64,000 nucleotides of DNA from Hypholoma sublateritium FD-334 SS-4 (taxonomy: Eukaryota > Basidiomycota > Agaricomycetes > Agaricales > Strophariaceae), in assembly GCA_000827495.1 (NCBI GenBank), contig KN817520.1, positions 725,700 to 789,699 on the forward strand, given 5' to 3'. Shown here one piece after another: positions 1 to 11,582 of the stretch. Each line of letters starts with the position of its first letter. Position 1 is the stretch's first letter. The position numbers and the translations under genes were made by a program. Under the pieces are notes generated by a model that worked only from the letters and a program-made list of their open reading frames with translations, searched no databases and was not told where the DNA came from.

Positions 1-844
1 AAGGGGTCCCAGGCGTATCTGAAATGACCGCTTCCTTCCCTGACCATTCTACATCCATGCTTGCTTCATGAAGCGGACGCGCGTTTAGAGCTGGCGTCGA
101 CGCTTCTGGCATATCGATTTCATTCACATTCATGGAGCCATTGTCTGGAATAGTAAACAACCTGGAGCTGGAAGAGATGAGGCGTAGCTTCGTTTCCCTA
201 TCTTTCGAAGGCGACCGCGAAGGAGATCTTCTCCTTTTAGGAGAGCGCGGTGGATTTCTAAAGTCGATCCGAGGTATGTCGTTGGCATTTAGGAATACAG
301 GCACTGACTGGGCTCTTGCTTTCGTCGGAGAGGTAGGACCAGGGGAGAATGTGGTAGGAGGTGGACTAACGCTAACCACGGAGGCTGGTTTTTTGGCCTT
401 GCTGGTAGGTTTCTTGCGAGCTGACCGATGCCCCACAATTATTTTGGAATCTGAATGAGTTCTGGAATGACCTGCAGGTGGACGCTGCCCATCCTCATTG
501 CTCTCGTACCCGTCCCATGTTCTCCCACTCCGTTTGACACGCTTCAGTTCCCGACCTTCTGAGGGAGAGTTTGGTGGATGATATCCGTTGTGAGTTGGAG
601 GAGAAGCTGAACGCTTGGGATTGTTCATAATCTTCGTGGACGGCTGCGGCTTGCCTGGAGACAGGAGCAACTCGTCTTCATCGCTCTCTCCCGCGGCATT
701 GCCGGATGCGGGGGTGATTTGCTTCCGTAATGCGTTCCTCGCACTCTTGAGTGGAGACTCTGAACAGTCAGGGATGACGAAGACGTCCTTGTCGGCGATG
801 GCTTGGGACCGGGTTCGTCTTTCGGAAACAGTGGCTTCAGCCAT
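1..844 (-). CDS. N-terminal part of a disordered nuclear-type protein, cut by the window edge
   Basis: Reading leftwards from an ATG at 844-842 the frame stays open for 281 codons to base 1, so only the N-terminal part is present. The protein starts MAEATVSERRTRSQAIADKD and is rich in Ser, Pro, Arg and Lys, with basic clusters such as KRVKRSGR and SPKRRRSPSRSPSK that look like nuclear localisation or phosphorylation-rich linkers. No folded domain is visible in this part. It diverges from the NADH kinase gene over a 325-bp shared promoter. I do not recognise the family. Nuclear location is inferred from composition only. That this is a real gene is supported by the long stop-free frame and fungal-like codon use. 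Confidence 0.65.
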   Translation of the reverse strand, partial: MAEATVSERRTRSQAIADKDVFVIPDCSESPLKSARNALRKQITPASGNAAGESDEDELLLSPGKPQPSTKIMNNPKRSASPPTHNGYHPPNSPSEGRELKRVKRSGRTWDGYESNEDGQRPPAGHSRTHSDSKIIVGHRSARKKPTSKAKKPASVVSVSPPPTTFSPGPTSPTKARAQSVPVFLNANDIPRIDFRNPPRSPKRRRSPSRSPSKDRETKLRLISSSSRLFTIPDNGSMNVNEIDMPEASTPALNARPLHEASMDVEWSGKEAVISDTPGTP

Positions 845-1169
845 GGACCTGCGTTAGACGCGTGGGTATCGGTGAGCAAACGACCCCCAAGGATTGCGTG
901 GTTAGGCTAACGTACCCTACTTCTCTGATGAAATAGAACCGGGACAGCGAGCACTTGGGTATAGTTGGTTACAAGACGTGAAAGAAGCGGTTAGTTCTAA
1001 GCTCAGGGTTAGAGTTACGCGACATGGTTGAAAACATTTCCTGCATCACGTGCGCGTAATCCTGTATACGGTGCCACCACTTGGCATTCGGCCTTAACTT
1101 GGAATTTCAAAAACTGTAGCAGCCGCTGGTCGCTTGACACCAATTCGACACCGAGCTCGGTGTCCTGCA
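845..1169. promoter_or_regulatory. Divergent intergenic promoter region
   Basis: 325 bp between the start codons of two divergent genes (truncated nuclear-type gene and NADH kinase). It must carry both promoters. I see no strong TATA box and no other gene. Confidence 0.5.
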
Positions 1170-2710
1170 ATGTTCGCTTCTTTCCGTCGCTCTCTTGTTT
1201 CTTGGAAGCCTCAGTCAAGGTTTCCGAGCAAACACATCCCTGTATCCCTGCCAAAGGTCACAGCCCGGTCGCCAACGGGAAGAGTTTACTCGACAGAGCT
1301 CCCTGCTCAAGCTACATCAACGTTCGTTCTGAGCCAAGCCAAACCTTCGAGGATGAAAATTTAACGTGTGTCCATGAACAGCCTTCGATATGTCGAGAAA
1401 CCCCCCAAGCACATTCTCATTGTCAACAAACTACGCACACAGCCCGTGATCATGGCCATCGACGCGTTTCTAGAGTATGTCTTGAATATGTAAAGTACAT
1501 CTCCTGGCTGACTGCTCCATGTGCAGACATGTACATTCACTATATCCGGGGGTTCGTGTATTTCACGAGGACAGGGAAGACATACCACACGGAGCTGAGA
1601 TTTGGAGGCCAGGTGCGTCATATCACCATTTGTCTTAGACGAAGGTTAAAGGTCCCTCCCCAGCTAGCCCTGAGAAAATAGACCTGGTCGTTACACTAGG
1701 TGGTGATGGAACTATTCTTCATGCATCGTCGCTTTTCAGTGCTGGTGCAGTACCACCAGTGCTCAGCTTTTCAATGGGAACCTTGGGATTTCTACTACCA
1801 TTCCGTAAGTGAATTCCTACGGAGCTATCAAAAATCCATTTTTACGAACTCACCGCCTGCTATAGATATTGACGATTTCGACAAAGCTCTGGAAAGCGTT
1901 TTCACTGGCAAGGCTACAATTCTCAACAGAATGCGCCTAGCATGCACATTCTATAATAAAGACCTAGAGAAGAAAACCAAGGATGGGGATGGTCAGCAGA
2001 CTCTCATGATCTTTCCATCCTATATCTGAATATCTGACTTGTTACAATCATTTCAGACTGGCAGGTCATGAACGAAATTGCCCTTCATCGAGGATCAAGC
2101 CCGCATTTGAACACAATTGACATTTTCGTTGATGGCCAACATCTGACCGAGGCGGTGGTATGTAATATAAACTTTTGATCATACGGCCCATTGAAAGCGT
2201 GCCAGTCCGACGGTCTGATCGTCTCAACCCCAACTGGGTCAACGGCATACTCGCTATCAGCTGGAGGTCCCATTGTACACCCCTCCCTTAGCGCGCTGGT
2301 ACTAACTCCCATCTGTCCGCGGAGCCTATCTTTCAGGCCCCTTGTTTTTCCATCGTCGTCAATCGTTACTCTCAGGGTACGCCGATACTTGCCCGCATGT
2401 TCAATTATCTGACACATAGCTTGTACATCAGATAGGTGACAGGAGTCGCGCGCCAGCAGGCATTTCCATGGATGGGCGGTCATCACATGTTCTCAATCCG
2501 GGCGAATCTGTAGTAATCCAGGCCTCACCTTTCCCAGTGCCGTGTATCAACCGGTCTTCGATTATCACCACCCAGGATGTGGAACAGATGCGGCACAGCG
2601 AGGGCGCCGGGCCTGGAAAAGAAGACGACTGGGTCAGAGATATCAACAATCTATTGCAGTACAATGCGACTTTCCGGAGCAAAGCCCTGCTTCGACATTC
2701 AAGAACGTAA
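1170..2710 (+). CDS. POS5: Mitochondrial NAD(H) kinase, Pos5-like
   Basis: Phosphorylates NADH/NAD+ to NADPH/NADP+, supplying mitochondrial reducing power. Proposed exons: 1170-1321, 1382-1474, 1527-1612, 1664-1804, 1866-1991, 2057-2157, 2206-2376, 2432-2710. They join without a frame break into 382 residues. The first ~50 residues ([17 protein letters not shown]...) are rich in Arg and Ser and lack acidic residues, as expected of a mitochondrial presequence. Then come [16 protein letters not shown], the kinase motif [20 protein letters not shown], the signature [21 protein letters not shown] and the C-terminal [17 protein letters not shown], all hallmarks of NAD kinases. The presequence favours the Pos5 branch over cytosolic Utr1. 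Exact splice sites for exons 6-8 were chosen by phase. Confidence 0.88.
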
Positions 2711-3122
2711 ATCAACGGAAATTCAAAAATACTGCGCAAGAATAATCACCGCGCACGCGCCTGAGAACGAGACCGACCGCACCAGCTACCACGTTGCCAG
2801 TCTATTACACCTGTGTTGATACCGACCGCAAATCGTGTGCGGAAAATACAACAGAAGCGTTTGCCATCATGGTGGCATCCTGGGTAATCCATACTCTTCT
2901 ACGACACAATCGCCATAAATAAATGCGGCTACGTACAAGATGCTAATGCAAGGAGATGCTACATGTAAATCTAAAAAATTTCGACTGAACATAATTCTGG
3001 ATAGGATGATTCTACTGCTACAGAAGATACGAGTCCCTGGCAAATCTCGGAGCACGACGCTACTCAGGACACGGGTATGATAGGGTATGATATGATAAAT
3101 ATTCAAATGCGCTGGAGATCCC
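2711..3122. other. Convergent intergenic stretch
   Basis: 412 bp between the stop codons of the NADH kinase gene and the small minus-strand gene. It should hold both 3' ends. I see no gene in it. Confidence 0.5.
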
Positions 3123-3701
3123 TCACTTGCCGACGCCCATCCAGGAGAGCAAGCCGTGGCCCGTCTTCGAGGCATTAGTCTGCAACGAAGCGCTAGACGC
3201 AGCCCGATGCACCCTCAGGTACCGCCCGTCCTGGTGCGGCAGGGTGGGGAGATCTAGCAGCGAGCCGTACTGCGGCGGGCGCTTCTCGTCCGGGTCGGGC
3301 AGCACCCTGACGTTGATAACTGAGCCACTTGGAAGCGTCGTGGCGATGGCGACCCAAGCACTCTCGGATACCCGGACAAACCCACTCTCGCCGCGTATGA
3401 AGTTGTTCATGAAAAATCCGACACGATGCGCGGGAATATGCGCGAGTTGGTAGTATTCCTTCTTCGCTGTGGCGACAGCTTCCTGGAATTGACTTTTCAG
3501 TGTAGTAAACAACGAAAATGGCATTTAGCGCACTTGTAATGTCTCTGGGCGCTTCACGAAAACAGGACTGTCTTCATATTTCAGGGTGATGACCTCGACG
3601 GGTGCGGGCGTCAAGGGCCTATATGCTGAGGAAGTCGCTACAGCTGTTCTGCTCGAACTTGAGGCATTGGAGTAGCGTGTGCTGCGCGAGTGGCTTGACA
3701 T
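3123..3701 (-). CDS. Small conserved-looking protein of unknown function, 175 aa
   Basis: Two back-to-back open frames are joined by removing a 51-nt intron (3483-3533, gtgcgc...ccag). Its retention would place TAA directly before an ATG. Exon 1 is 3534-3701 (56 codons), exon 2 is 3123-3482. The product begins MSSHSRSTRYSNASSSSR (Ser-rich, disordered), followed by a more ordered region with VEVITLKYEDSPVFVKRPETLQ, EYYQLAHIPAHRVGFF and WVAIATTLPSGSVINVRVLP, and ends in a Lys. No signal peptide or membrane segment is visible and I do not recognise the family. The in-frame intron and continuous aliphatic/aromatic pattern support a real gene. Confidence 0.6.
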
Positions 3702-4883
3702 GATCAAGTGCAAGTAGTATCGAGTGAGAGTGGAAAGGTATTGGAATTATTCAAGGTGGACGCATTGTGTTTATATACATCTGGTAAGAAGTGGACGCAC
3801 CGCCTCGAAGAAATATATCTCCGGAGCTCAATTGCTGTATGTTCCATGCATGTGGCCTGTGGCCGGCGTGGCTATGTCCAATAATACTCTGTGTATAATA
3901 GCTGTGGGGCGGTGACACTGGTTGTCGCCTCAGCGAATGACTCCGATGTGATATGCAGAATATCTACACGCTCTATGGTACGTATTTGGAAAGGCGGTGG
4001 CCTCACGTTCTCAGATATACTTTCCTGACAGTGATAGGCACGCTCTGCTGCAGAACAGCTTCATTTGAAGGGCGTTTTATAAAAATGCTAAGTAAACAAG
4101 TGTAAGTTTTTGAAGCAGTACCTCGCCGGTGCTACTTGTATGCAGTCACCGGATTACGTCTATATGAATATCACAGCATGCGCATCTCCAAGACGTTCGG
4201 CCTTCATTACAATGAATCTGTCAGAATGCGCCACTTGGACAAAGCATAGCTTGTATGCCAATTGAAAATATCATGCTGGCGGCATGTTCATTTAATGAAA
4301 GGCTGGAACGTAGAAACGGCTCACAGAACTCTTAGGGGCGCATAGAGATTGACATGAGGCCGGGCTTTTGCAATATTCCTGTGACTCATACTATAAGCGG
4401 TGCAGAAGTAATACATAAAACGAATTTCCTCGGAATTCTACCATCGTTCCGTCGTCCTTGTCGGGCATTTGATGTTAAATGCCGCTATTCAATCGAAACT
4501 TGATCAAAACTTGTAGGAAATCGCCTCTACTTAAAGTTATACATGATTAGTAACTTGAAGTACAACCGTCAGAGTAAGTATGTTCTCACTCTGAATCCTG
4601 ACGCAGTGATACCCGATTTTGTAGTTCTTAAAATAGCAGCCTATCTATTACTGCACGAACTAATATTGCGGTGGCAAGGTGTGCAATGGCAAGGAGTAAG
4701 TATACCGATATTTTTTACAGCGCTCATGAAACTTATATGCAGACCAAAGTGAATGAATGACATGCGGCTGCCACTGACATAATCACAAACACGTTCCGCC
4801 ATGATTGACGTTGTTATTACCATGGGCGCCTAATGTGCTTGTACAACTACGTGTATGCCATTCTTCACCTATTTAAACCCAGG
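3702..4883. other. Gene-free intergenic stretch
   Basis: About 1.2 kb, AT-richer than its neighbours, with only short unsupported open frames on both strands. Nothing recognisable. Confidence 0.5.
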
Positions 4884-7499
4884 CTACGCATCCACATCGC
4901 TAGCATCCACATCCCCCAGCATAGAAAACAGGCCGTGTTTTGATGACTTCCCTTTGTTTCGTACAGGGGCAGGGGCAGGTTTCTCTGCTTTTATTTTCTT
5001 CGCCTTCTTCGCGCGCTCCTGCTGGAATGCATCTGCGAGCTCGGCTTCAGCAGATTCCCAGACGCCGGCCGCAAGCGATGGGGAGAAGTACGCAGATCCC
5101 GTCAATAGCGCATGGAACGCCTTCCCTGAGAACTGGTGCACGTTACCCGGTATGCGGTCGGTCAGGAGCAGCGTCTGTGCCAGCTGTTCGACGGACTCGA
5201 GGGCCATCAACATCTGGGCTGTAAGCTGGATGTTGCGGTCGTCGATTGGAGGCGGGGTTGATTTGATTTGATCTGCAGTAGCGAGATCTTCGGTAGCCCA
5301 CCGGAATGAAGAGAGGAAGGCTTGTACTTCGTTCTTGCTCCATCGCTCCTTTTCGCGCTCCTTGCTACTGCTTTGCTCCCAGCGCGTATGGAGCGTCTTG
5401 ACCACCCAGCGGACAGAGAGAACTGCTTGCATCACTTTCGGGGAAAGTTGGCGGACAGATGGGACGTCGGAATGGAGGATGCGAAGGAAGATTGTGAGGC
5501 GATCCTCTTCAGAGCGCAGGATCAAGGGCGGTGCGTTTTCTGTGATGTAGTCTGAAAGCGATATCGAAGATAGCAGCTCAGAGATGGGCGTGACGTTGAC
5601 CACTTCGGAGGCTACCCTTGTGCCTCGACGAAGATAATCAGTGACGGTCGGAGGGCTGCGGGACAGTGTTCGATGAGATATTATCGATGCCGGGGGATCA
5701 GTGGCCGCATCGTCCGATGCGTCATCTGGTCCTCCATGGAGTCGGTGCAATTCGCCTTTGAGAGGCGCAAGGAAATCAGAGGGCATAGCACTGTCGTTGT
5801 CAGAGTCGGATTCGACCACATCGATTAACTCGTCTTCGTCGTCATCCTCGTTTGCCATATCCGTGGAACCATCTCCGTCGAGGTCTGTAGTATTACCTTC
5901 AATGTCTGACGCCGGTAGCCCCACGGTGTCGTCTAAGATAGCGTATATCCACTCCCGGATCGGGCGTCCAATGCTGCGGCCCACTGTCTCTAAATCAGGA
6001 TTTTCTAAAAAGATCCGTGGCCATGAAGTGCCTGTGTTGAGGACGTCCATAATGTCAGGGGCCAAAAATCCATTCCGGTAGGCATCCAGATATTTTTCCC
6101 TTGCCTGCAGCAGATTCGGGTCTGCCTGGTCAGATTTTTCGGCCTGGCGCATGACATTATGCGAGATCATCGGCAGTATAGAGCAGGCCTCGGGATCGTG
6201 CAGGGCGCAGACACTTGTCGCCCATAGGCCCTCCCGTCCAGCGACATCACCACCATATTTCGGAATGGCGTACTGCAAAGTGGCATTAACGATCTTCTCC
6301 ACGATCTGCTCAATTTCACCGGTGCCCATGGTGGTCACCTGCCTCCCCAGGAGTGTGTTGACGGTTTGGTCGATGAGATCCATGACACTCCCAACTTGAT
6401 GTTTCGCCTTTCGGCGCGGGGTTCCTGGTGATATGACGGAATGCATGGCGGTCGCCACTTTACCTATTCTTTGGCTAAGGGAAAGATTTCGTTCAAAAAA
6501 CAGAGCTTGAATTTTACGAGAATTTGACTCTGATTCCTTCGAGAAATCGTTTCCGACAAGGGCTCCAAAAAGAGGGAGAAGGGTAGAGGGAAGATTCAGA
6601 TGCTTTGCCAATGTTTCCGGACTGTAAGCAATGAAGGATAAAGACAGCTCGCCTGTAGTTTGGGGAGGTAAAAGGCCACCGAGGTTTTGAGTGACATGCG
6701 AGGGCTTTCGCTTCGTTTTGGAGTTTTTTACCGTCTGGAAATCGGCGTCCTCTTGGTTAACGACTTCTGCGTCTTCTGCTATGGTTGTCTGCCATACCAT
6801 GTCACTTAACGGGATGTAACCGCGATAGCCGTCCGAGTTAAGAATGACAAAATCTGAGTCGTTTCCGACCACATAGCCTCCAAGTCTGCCGGCTAACTCG
6901 ACAGCAAATGGATCGCCCTCTTCGTCGGCGAAATGGAGGTCCAAACCTCCTGTTTCCGATCGCAAGGTCTGCAGGGCATGGACACAAGCAGAATATGCTA
7001 GAGGAGGCAAGATCCGGGTCTCGTTGAGAAACCGCCCTGTGGATCTTGACGATGAGGAAGTTCTGAAGAAGAGCTGTGCCGGTTGCACATGGGATTGACC
7101 AAGGCGAGCAACGGCAGTCGGAAATTTCAGGTCAGGGCATGCTCCTGCATAGAATGGCATAAGGAAAATTCTGCACCATTTGGATTGCTCACAAACCATC
7201 AAAGACAAAGTATACTTGTAGCCCGACCTTGATCCAGGATTCGACCACATTTTTGACTTGGTGGACGAATTCGATATACTCTCCTCCGTATACCCAAGGA
7301 AGACTGGAACTCTGGTAGACGTCATAGATAAATCTTTGACTTTATGAGCGGGCCAAATGTAACCACGTCTGAGAAAGACTCACGACCAACCATCTACAAC
7401 GATAGGAACTTTATTCTTGGATGAAGATGCTAGGAGAGTAGTTGTGGAAAGCAGGCGTTGCTTCTCTCGCAGATATGTAGTAAGTCCGTGGACGCCCAT
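4884..7499 (-). CDS. Asteroid/XPG-like structure-specific nuclease homologue
   Basis: Proposed exons 7384-7499, 7197-7309 and 4884-7144 give 829 residues in one frame. The N-terminus MGVHGLTTYLREKQRLLS is the XPG N-terminal start, and the spliced part continues KVPIVVDGWS, LPWVYGGEYIEFVHQVKNVV and VYFVFDGACPDLKFP, as in Asteroid (ASTE1) proteins. The internal XPG-type block DEEGDPFAVELAGRLGGYVVGNDSDFVIL carries the acidic residues of the PIN-like active site. The long C-terminal half is helical, with an acidic disordered stretch (about residues 490-530). An 813-aa open frame starting near 7325 is misleading: its first ~60 residues read through the first two introns in the wrong frame. Family role is DNA/RNA flap cleavage or a signalling function; activity here is inferred. 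Confidence 0.85.
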
Positions 7500-7751
7500 A
7501 GTCGATAAATAAGCCTGCAGAGATTGTGCGGCTGGAAAATAGTGGAAGATATTTACTGCGATCCCATGAGGATAGTTGGTAGGAGAGGGGTAAGTAAATA
7601 GTTGTAGCTTGTCAATGACTCGTAATGACGGAGGTTACTGCCGTGCCGCGAGCTTGAATAATAATCTCGGAGTCGGAACGGAGAAAAGTCGTAGCATTGG
7701 CGAGAAGGTGCACATCATATGGAATATTACAAATATCCAATTCTCGTTCAT

Positions 7752-7853
7752 GGCAACGTGGCCGAGTGGTCTAAGGCGCTGGAATTAGGTCATCCGTTTA
7801 GGAAAGCTTCTATCCAGTCCGAAAGGGCGCGAGTTCGAACCTCGCCGTTGTCA
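7752..7853 (+). tRNA. tRNA-Leu (anticodon UAG) with a 22-nt intron
   Basis: The acceptor arm GGCAACG (7752-7758) pairs with CGTTGTC (7846-7852), followed by discriminator A. The D-arm GCC/GGC and T-arm GCGAG-TTCGAAC-CTCGC are intact. The anticodon stem CTGGA/TCCAG encloses loop A-U-UAG-G; an intron of about 22 nt (7790-7811) sits after position 37, the standard eukaryotic site. The extended variable arm fits a class II tRNA such as Leu. T-runs at 7864-7867 and 7872-7876 would end RNA polymerase III transcription. The exact intron ends could shift by a base or two. Confidence 0.93.
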
Positions 7854-9113
7854 CTTGAAACAGTTTTGGTCTTTTTCCTACACATCCCGTAAAGTTCTTA
7901 GTTAACTGTACTGCTGTCGCAAGTGTAAAGATCTGATTCAAATTTAGAGACCATACAGCCTATTTGATGTCAACTTTCAAGGTTTCAATGCCACCCCGAG
8001 TCCTGAGCTGATGTCGATCCCACTCCTCGGTATCATATATGTACTGCCCATGAAAGTTACCTATAATCAGAGTGCTTAGCATTTCAAGACGCCTTCATTT
8101 TCCACTTCAAAAGGGGTTTTATTTATTTAAGCACTCTTAGTTACAAACTGTCGCAGTTGATGCTAGTGCGCTTGAATTTGACCGTATACCTACTCTAATT
8201 CTACTTTCAATGTGTCCCTTAGTGAGTATAAGATTATTTTACGGCCATTGATCCGGTTTAGTCGACGAAGAAGAGATTGGTAGAATACGGGTAGATAGTT
8301 GCATGTAACAACCTAGACTTCAAAGAAGTGTGGTAAGCGAATGAACAGAGCAATAAGATGAGAAGAAAAAATAAAAATATCAGGGGTTGTCAAGTTCTGG
8401 AGCCCGCCCTGAACGCGTACGTTGAGGTATACACCATGAAGAAATTCAAAAGAGCCAACGCATCATGCGAATGAACAAGAAGAAAATGCTCACCAGGAAT
8501 ATTGGAATGAGCCAGCGTCGAGGAGACCGGGAACAACAAGGTTCCAAGAAAAAAAATAGCGTGCTGTCCGAGAGTGAGCCCCATTGAGTTGATGGTTCAG
8601 CAGAGAAACCAACAATCGCATAACTATGTCTATGAGCAACGAAGGGCCAACCTTCAGACCAAACCTCCGAGCAACAGGCTTGCTCGTATCTTCGCAAACC
8701 CGCGCCTTGATCGAAGGAAGATCATCAGAGATGAGCCACAGAGTGGATGAGATGGAGCCCGAAGTGAATCATAGATCGCACTCCGAGCATAACATTCTCC
8801 CCACCCCCGACCAGTACCGTCGTGCTTGAAGGCGGTCGCTTTCCGTGGAATGGTCGAGGGCGTGCTCTGTATCTCCGGGGACTTTCCCCACAGCAGAATA
8901 TGGAAGTGCGAGACTTTCCTGTATGCAAGCTGCGATAGCGATTCTTCGGACAGCACGTTGTGTGAGGAAGAGAGGGACGCGACTTTTTTTTTTCCAATGG
9001 CCCGACGTTGAAGCGGCGCTCCAACTTCGGGCCTATTGGGTTACGTAATGGACACAGCAGCGGCCATTGCGGGTGCCGATCGCAGACTCTGCAACCCTCT
9101 CTCTCAAACCCTC
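7854..9113. other. Intergenic stretch with a weak minus-strand small-protein candidate
   Basis: 1.26 kb between the tRNA and the next gene. On the minus strand an ATG at 8584 opens MGLTLGQHAIFFLGTLLF, a plausible signal peptide, with a GTGAGC donor about 90 nt downstream. Splicing to the AG before GGCGGG near 8405 would give a secreted peptide of only about 40 residues. No homologue comes to mind, so I do not call it a gene. The rest shows nothing. Confidence 0.25.
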
Positions 9114-10147
9114 ATGTCGTCCAACGAGCAACCATCTGCACCACCTCCACAGCAGCAGCAACGCCACATAAAACCGCCGTTTGCTGACTGGCCGACGATA
9201 AAGATCCTGACCCCACCGCAAGGTGAGTTGCCACCCATTCTATCTGTGTCTATCTGCAAGCGGCTCGCTAAACTCTTGCTCCCATCATAGGTCCATTCCT
9301 ACCCAAGATCGACGAATGGTGCTTTACAATTTGTTCTCAAACTGTCAGTGGGAGAATCAACTCTCGCGAACCCAATTGCCGCTCCGTATGCATACGCAAG
9401 GTCTTTCCTCATGAAGTTCGGAACATCCTTTCTTTCCGGCGGCACCACAGCGTAGGACCCGACGGGAAAGCACATTACCCGCTTCCTGCCGAAGGCCAGG
9501 CAGAAAACCTTCCCCGGGCTCTTGGTGGAAAGCCGCATGATGACTCCGAAGAAGTTCACACCACACGTTCACCGCCACCAACAAAGTTCTGGGACGAGGG
9601 GTGGTACTTCTGGACCGGTCGTGGGCGGGAGGCTTTCCTTCAGAAAATGGAGAAGATGATGCTCGACCTGCCCAATCAACAGCAATTAGATCACATCCGA
9701 GAGGGCAGGAAGGAGCTGTGGCACGATTACCAGCAACAAATCAAGCAAAACCCTGACTATCCTGTCCCTGCTCCCTGGTGGGCGCCTATAGTAGCGCCTA
9801 AGTCTATATCTGACGCAAAGTATGTCACTGTTGAATTATTTATCGGGTAAATTTGCTGACTTTATCGTTGTAGCTTTTCATCCCTCTTGGTGCAACTTCC
9901 ACCAGATGTTTCCGCTATATGGAACTGGGGCAGAGTTACGAAAGTCCTCGCTCCCTCTTTCCAAGCCCTGAACATCTTCCGTGACACTTTTGCTGCCGGT
10001 GAACACAAAGAATTCGCCCGCCGCGTATGGGAAAAGGCCAAAACCGAGGAACCATGGGTCCTCGCTCAGCGCTGTCTATCAGGCGCATACGAAAAGTGGA
10101 AGAAGCCAGACGTAGCGGAAGAAGACGATAAGAAGGGATCAACATAG
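9114..10147 (+). CDS. Conserved-looking fungal protein of unknown function, 303 aa
   Basis: Exons 9114-9222, 9291-9819 and 9874-10147 join in frame. The N-terminus MSSNEQPSAPPPQQQQRH is disordered, then KPPFADWPTIKILTPPQGPF. A Cys-containing block follows (WCFTICSQTVSGR, REPNCRSVCIRKVFPHEV). The C-terminal half is aromatic and helical (FWDEGWYFWTGRGREAFL, PWWAPIVAP, IWNWGRVTKVLAPSFQALN, RVWEKAKTEEPWVL). There is no signal peptide or clear membrane helix. The NCRSVCIRKVFPHEV block looks like a conserved motif, but I cannot name the family. Introns with good GTGAGT and GTATGT donors support the model. Confidence 0.75.
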
Positions 10148-11582
10148 AATCGAGACGTGGATACCCACTATCACATCATATCACCGGAGATTCTCTACGT
10201 TCTCCGGAATCACACTCATTGCATAAACAATCATCACATCCTTGGGTACTGTACATTTGCTCTATATACATATAATGTGTTATTTTACGACGTAATCTGG
10301 CTTCATACTAGATCCAATTGCACCACCAATAGATCATTGAAAAGAAATACGACCATCCTGCTTTGCCCTCCGTTACACGAAAATTTGTATCATTATTCGA
10401 AACCAATCTGAAGTTCATGGCAGTTTTAGGGAAGTTCACGCAGCTGCTGTTTTCCTTGCCGAGGAATAAAACAAATCTTTTCAAATCTCTTCGTCGCAAA
10501 CTACACTTGGCCTGCCTGTGCCCATATGATCAAATTACGGTGACGCCGTACGCGAGAGTCGAATGGATGGCGTCGCTGACCATCTGACTTGTCCACTGCT
10601 TGTTCATGGCCTTTCAAACGCAATGAGTGACCGTACAACTCGGTCAATTAAAATACTCGACCACTGGCGAAAACCTGCCATCGATTTGATAGTCTCAGTC
10701 GAGTGCCCGCCCCAGGCGCCCATGGGACTCTGGAATGTTTTCCCCATAATTCATAACCGACAACCTGCTTTGCATGCCACTTTCTTGTTACCGCCATCCT
10801 GCTCGGTGAGGATCTCAACGCCGCTTTTCGAACTTGAACGTACTACTGATCACTGGCAGAGCTACCCAACGAGCGGTATATTACACCCCAAAACTGTGTA
10901 CATTATAATTACTGTCACAGCTACATACTACAGTCTACCGCATCCTGCCGTAACCTTCGTCTATTATAATCGTTATAGTCATTACCCTCTGCCCAACCTC
11001 TGCGCATGCCGAGCACGGGCGCGGGCGGCGCCAGTGGCTTCACCTGACCCATGTCGGTACAGGCGTTCGAGATGAGACACGAGATCAAAGCCGTCATCGC
11101 AGGTACAAGCGCAGGGGGTACCGAGTCTCTTCAATGTCTAATCAGCGGTCGGGAGGCTTAGCAACTGCTCTCGCGCCTTGTTGCTCGCTGAGAAGGCGCC
11201 GATGGGTGTAGCAATTGTCGGAGGACTTTGCGACTTTATTGGTCGGGAACCAGTTTCTTCCTCGCCTTCTTCGCTGAAGTACTCATTAGTATCTGTGGCA
11301 TTTACTCAACACTTGTAGTACATGTATGTGTACTACGTCCTCCGCACACTCAAGTTGGCCTCCTAGACTCCTGGGTTAATTTGATCAAGAAGGCAATAAT
11401 AAGTAGGTACATAAAGTGGGCTGATGAACATCTGATAAGGATGTATTACTTAGGGACGTATGGAAAAAAGGTCAGGGAGGAGTTCCAGTCTTTTTTTGCC
11501 AATTCAGAACAAATTTCTCATGACGGCTGGCACCAGAACGGTCTGAAAGGAGAACATAGAAGGGTATAAGTGTCAGAGCACC
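10148..11582. other. Gene-free intergenic stretch
   Basis: About 1.4 kb. Only short open frames with no coherent composition or splice pattern on either strand. Nothing recognisable. Confidence 0.45.

Noticed and set aside
7145..7325. N-terminal ~60 residues of the continuous 813-aa frame of the Asteroid-like gene
   Set aside because: They translate two introns in the wrong frame; splicing restores MGVHGLTTYL...VFDGACPDLK, the family sequence.
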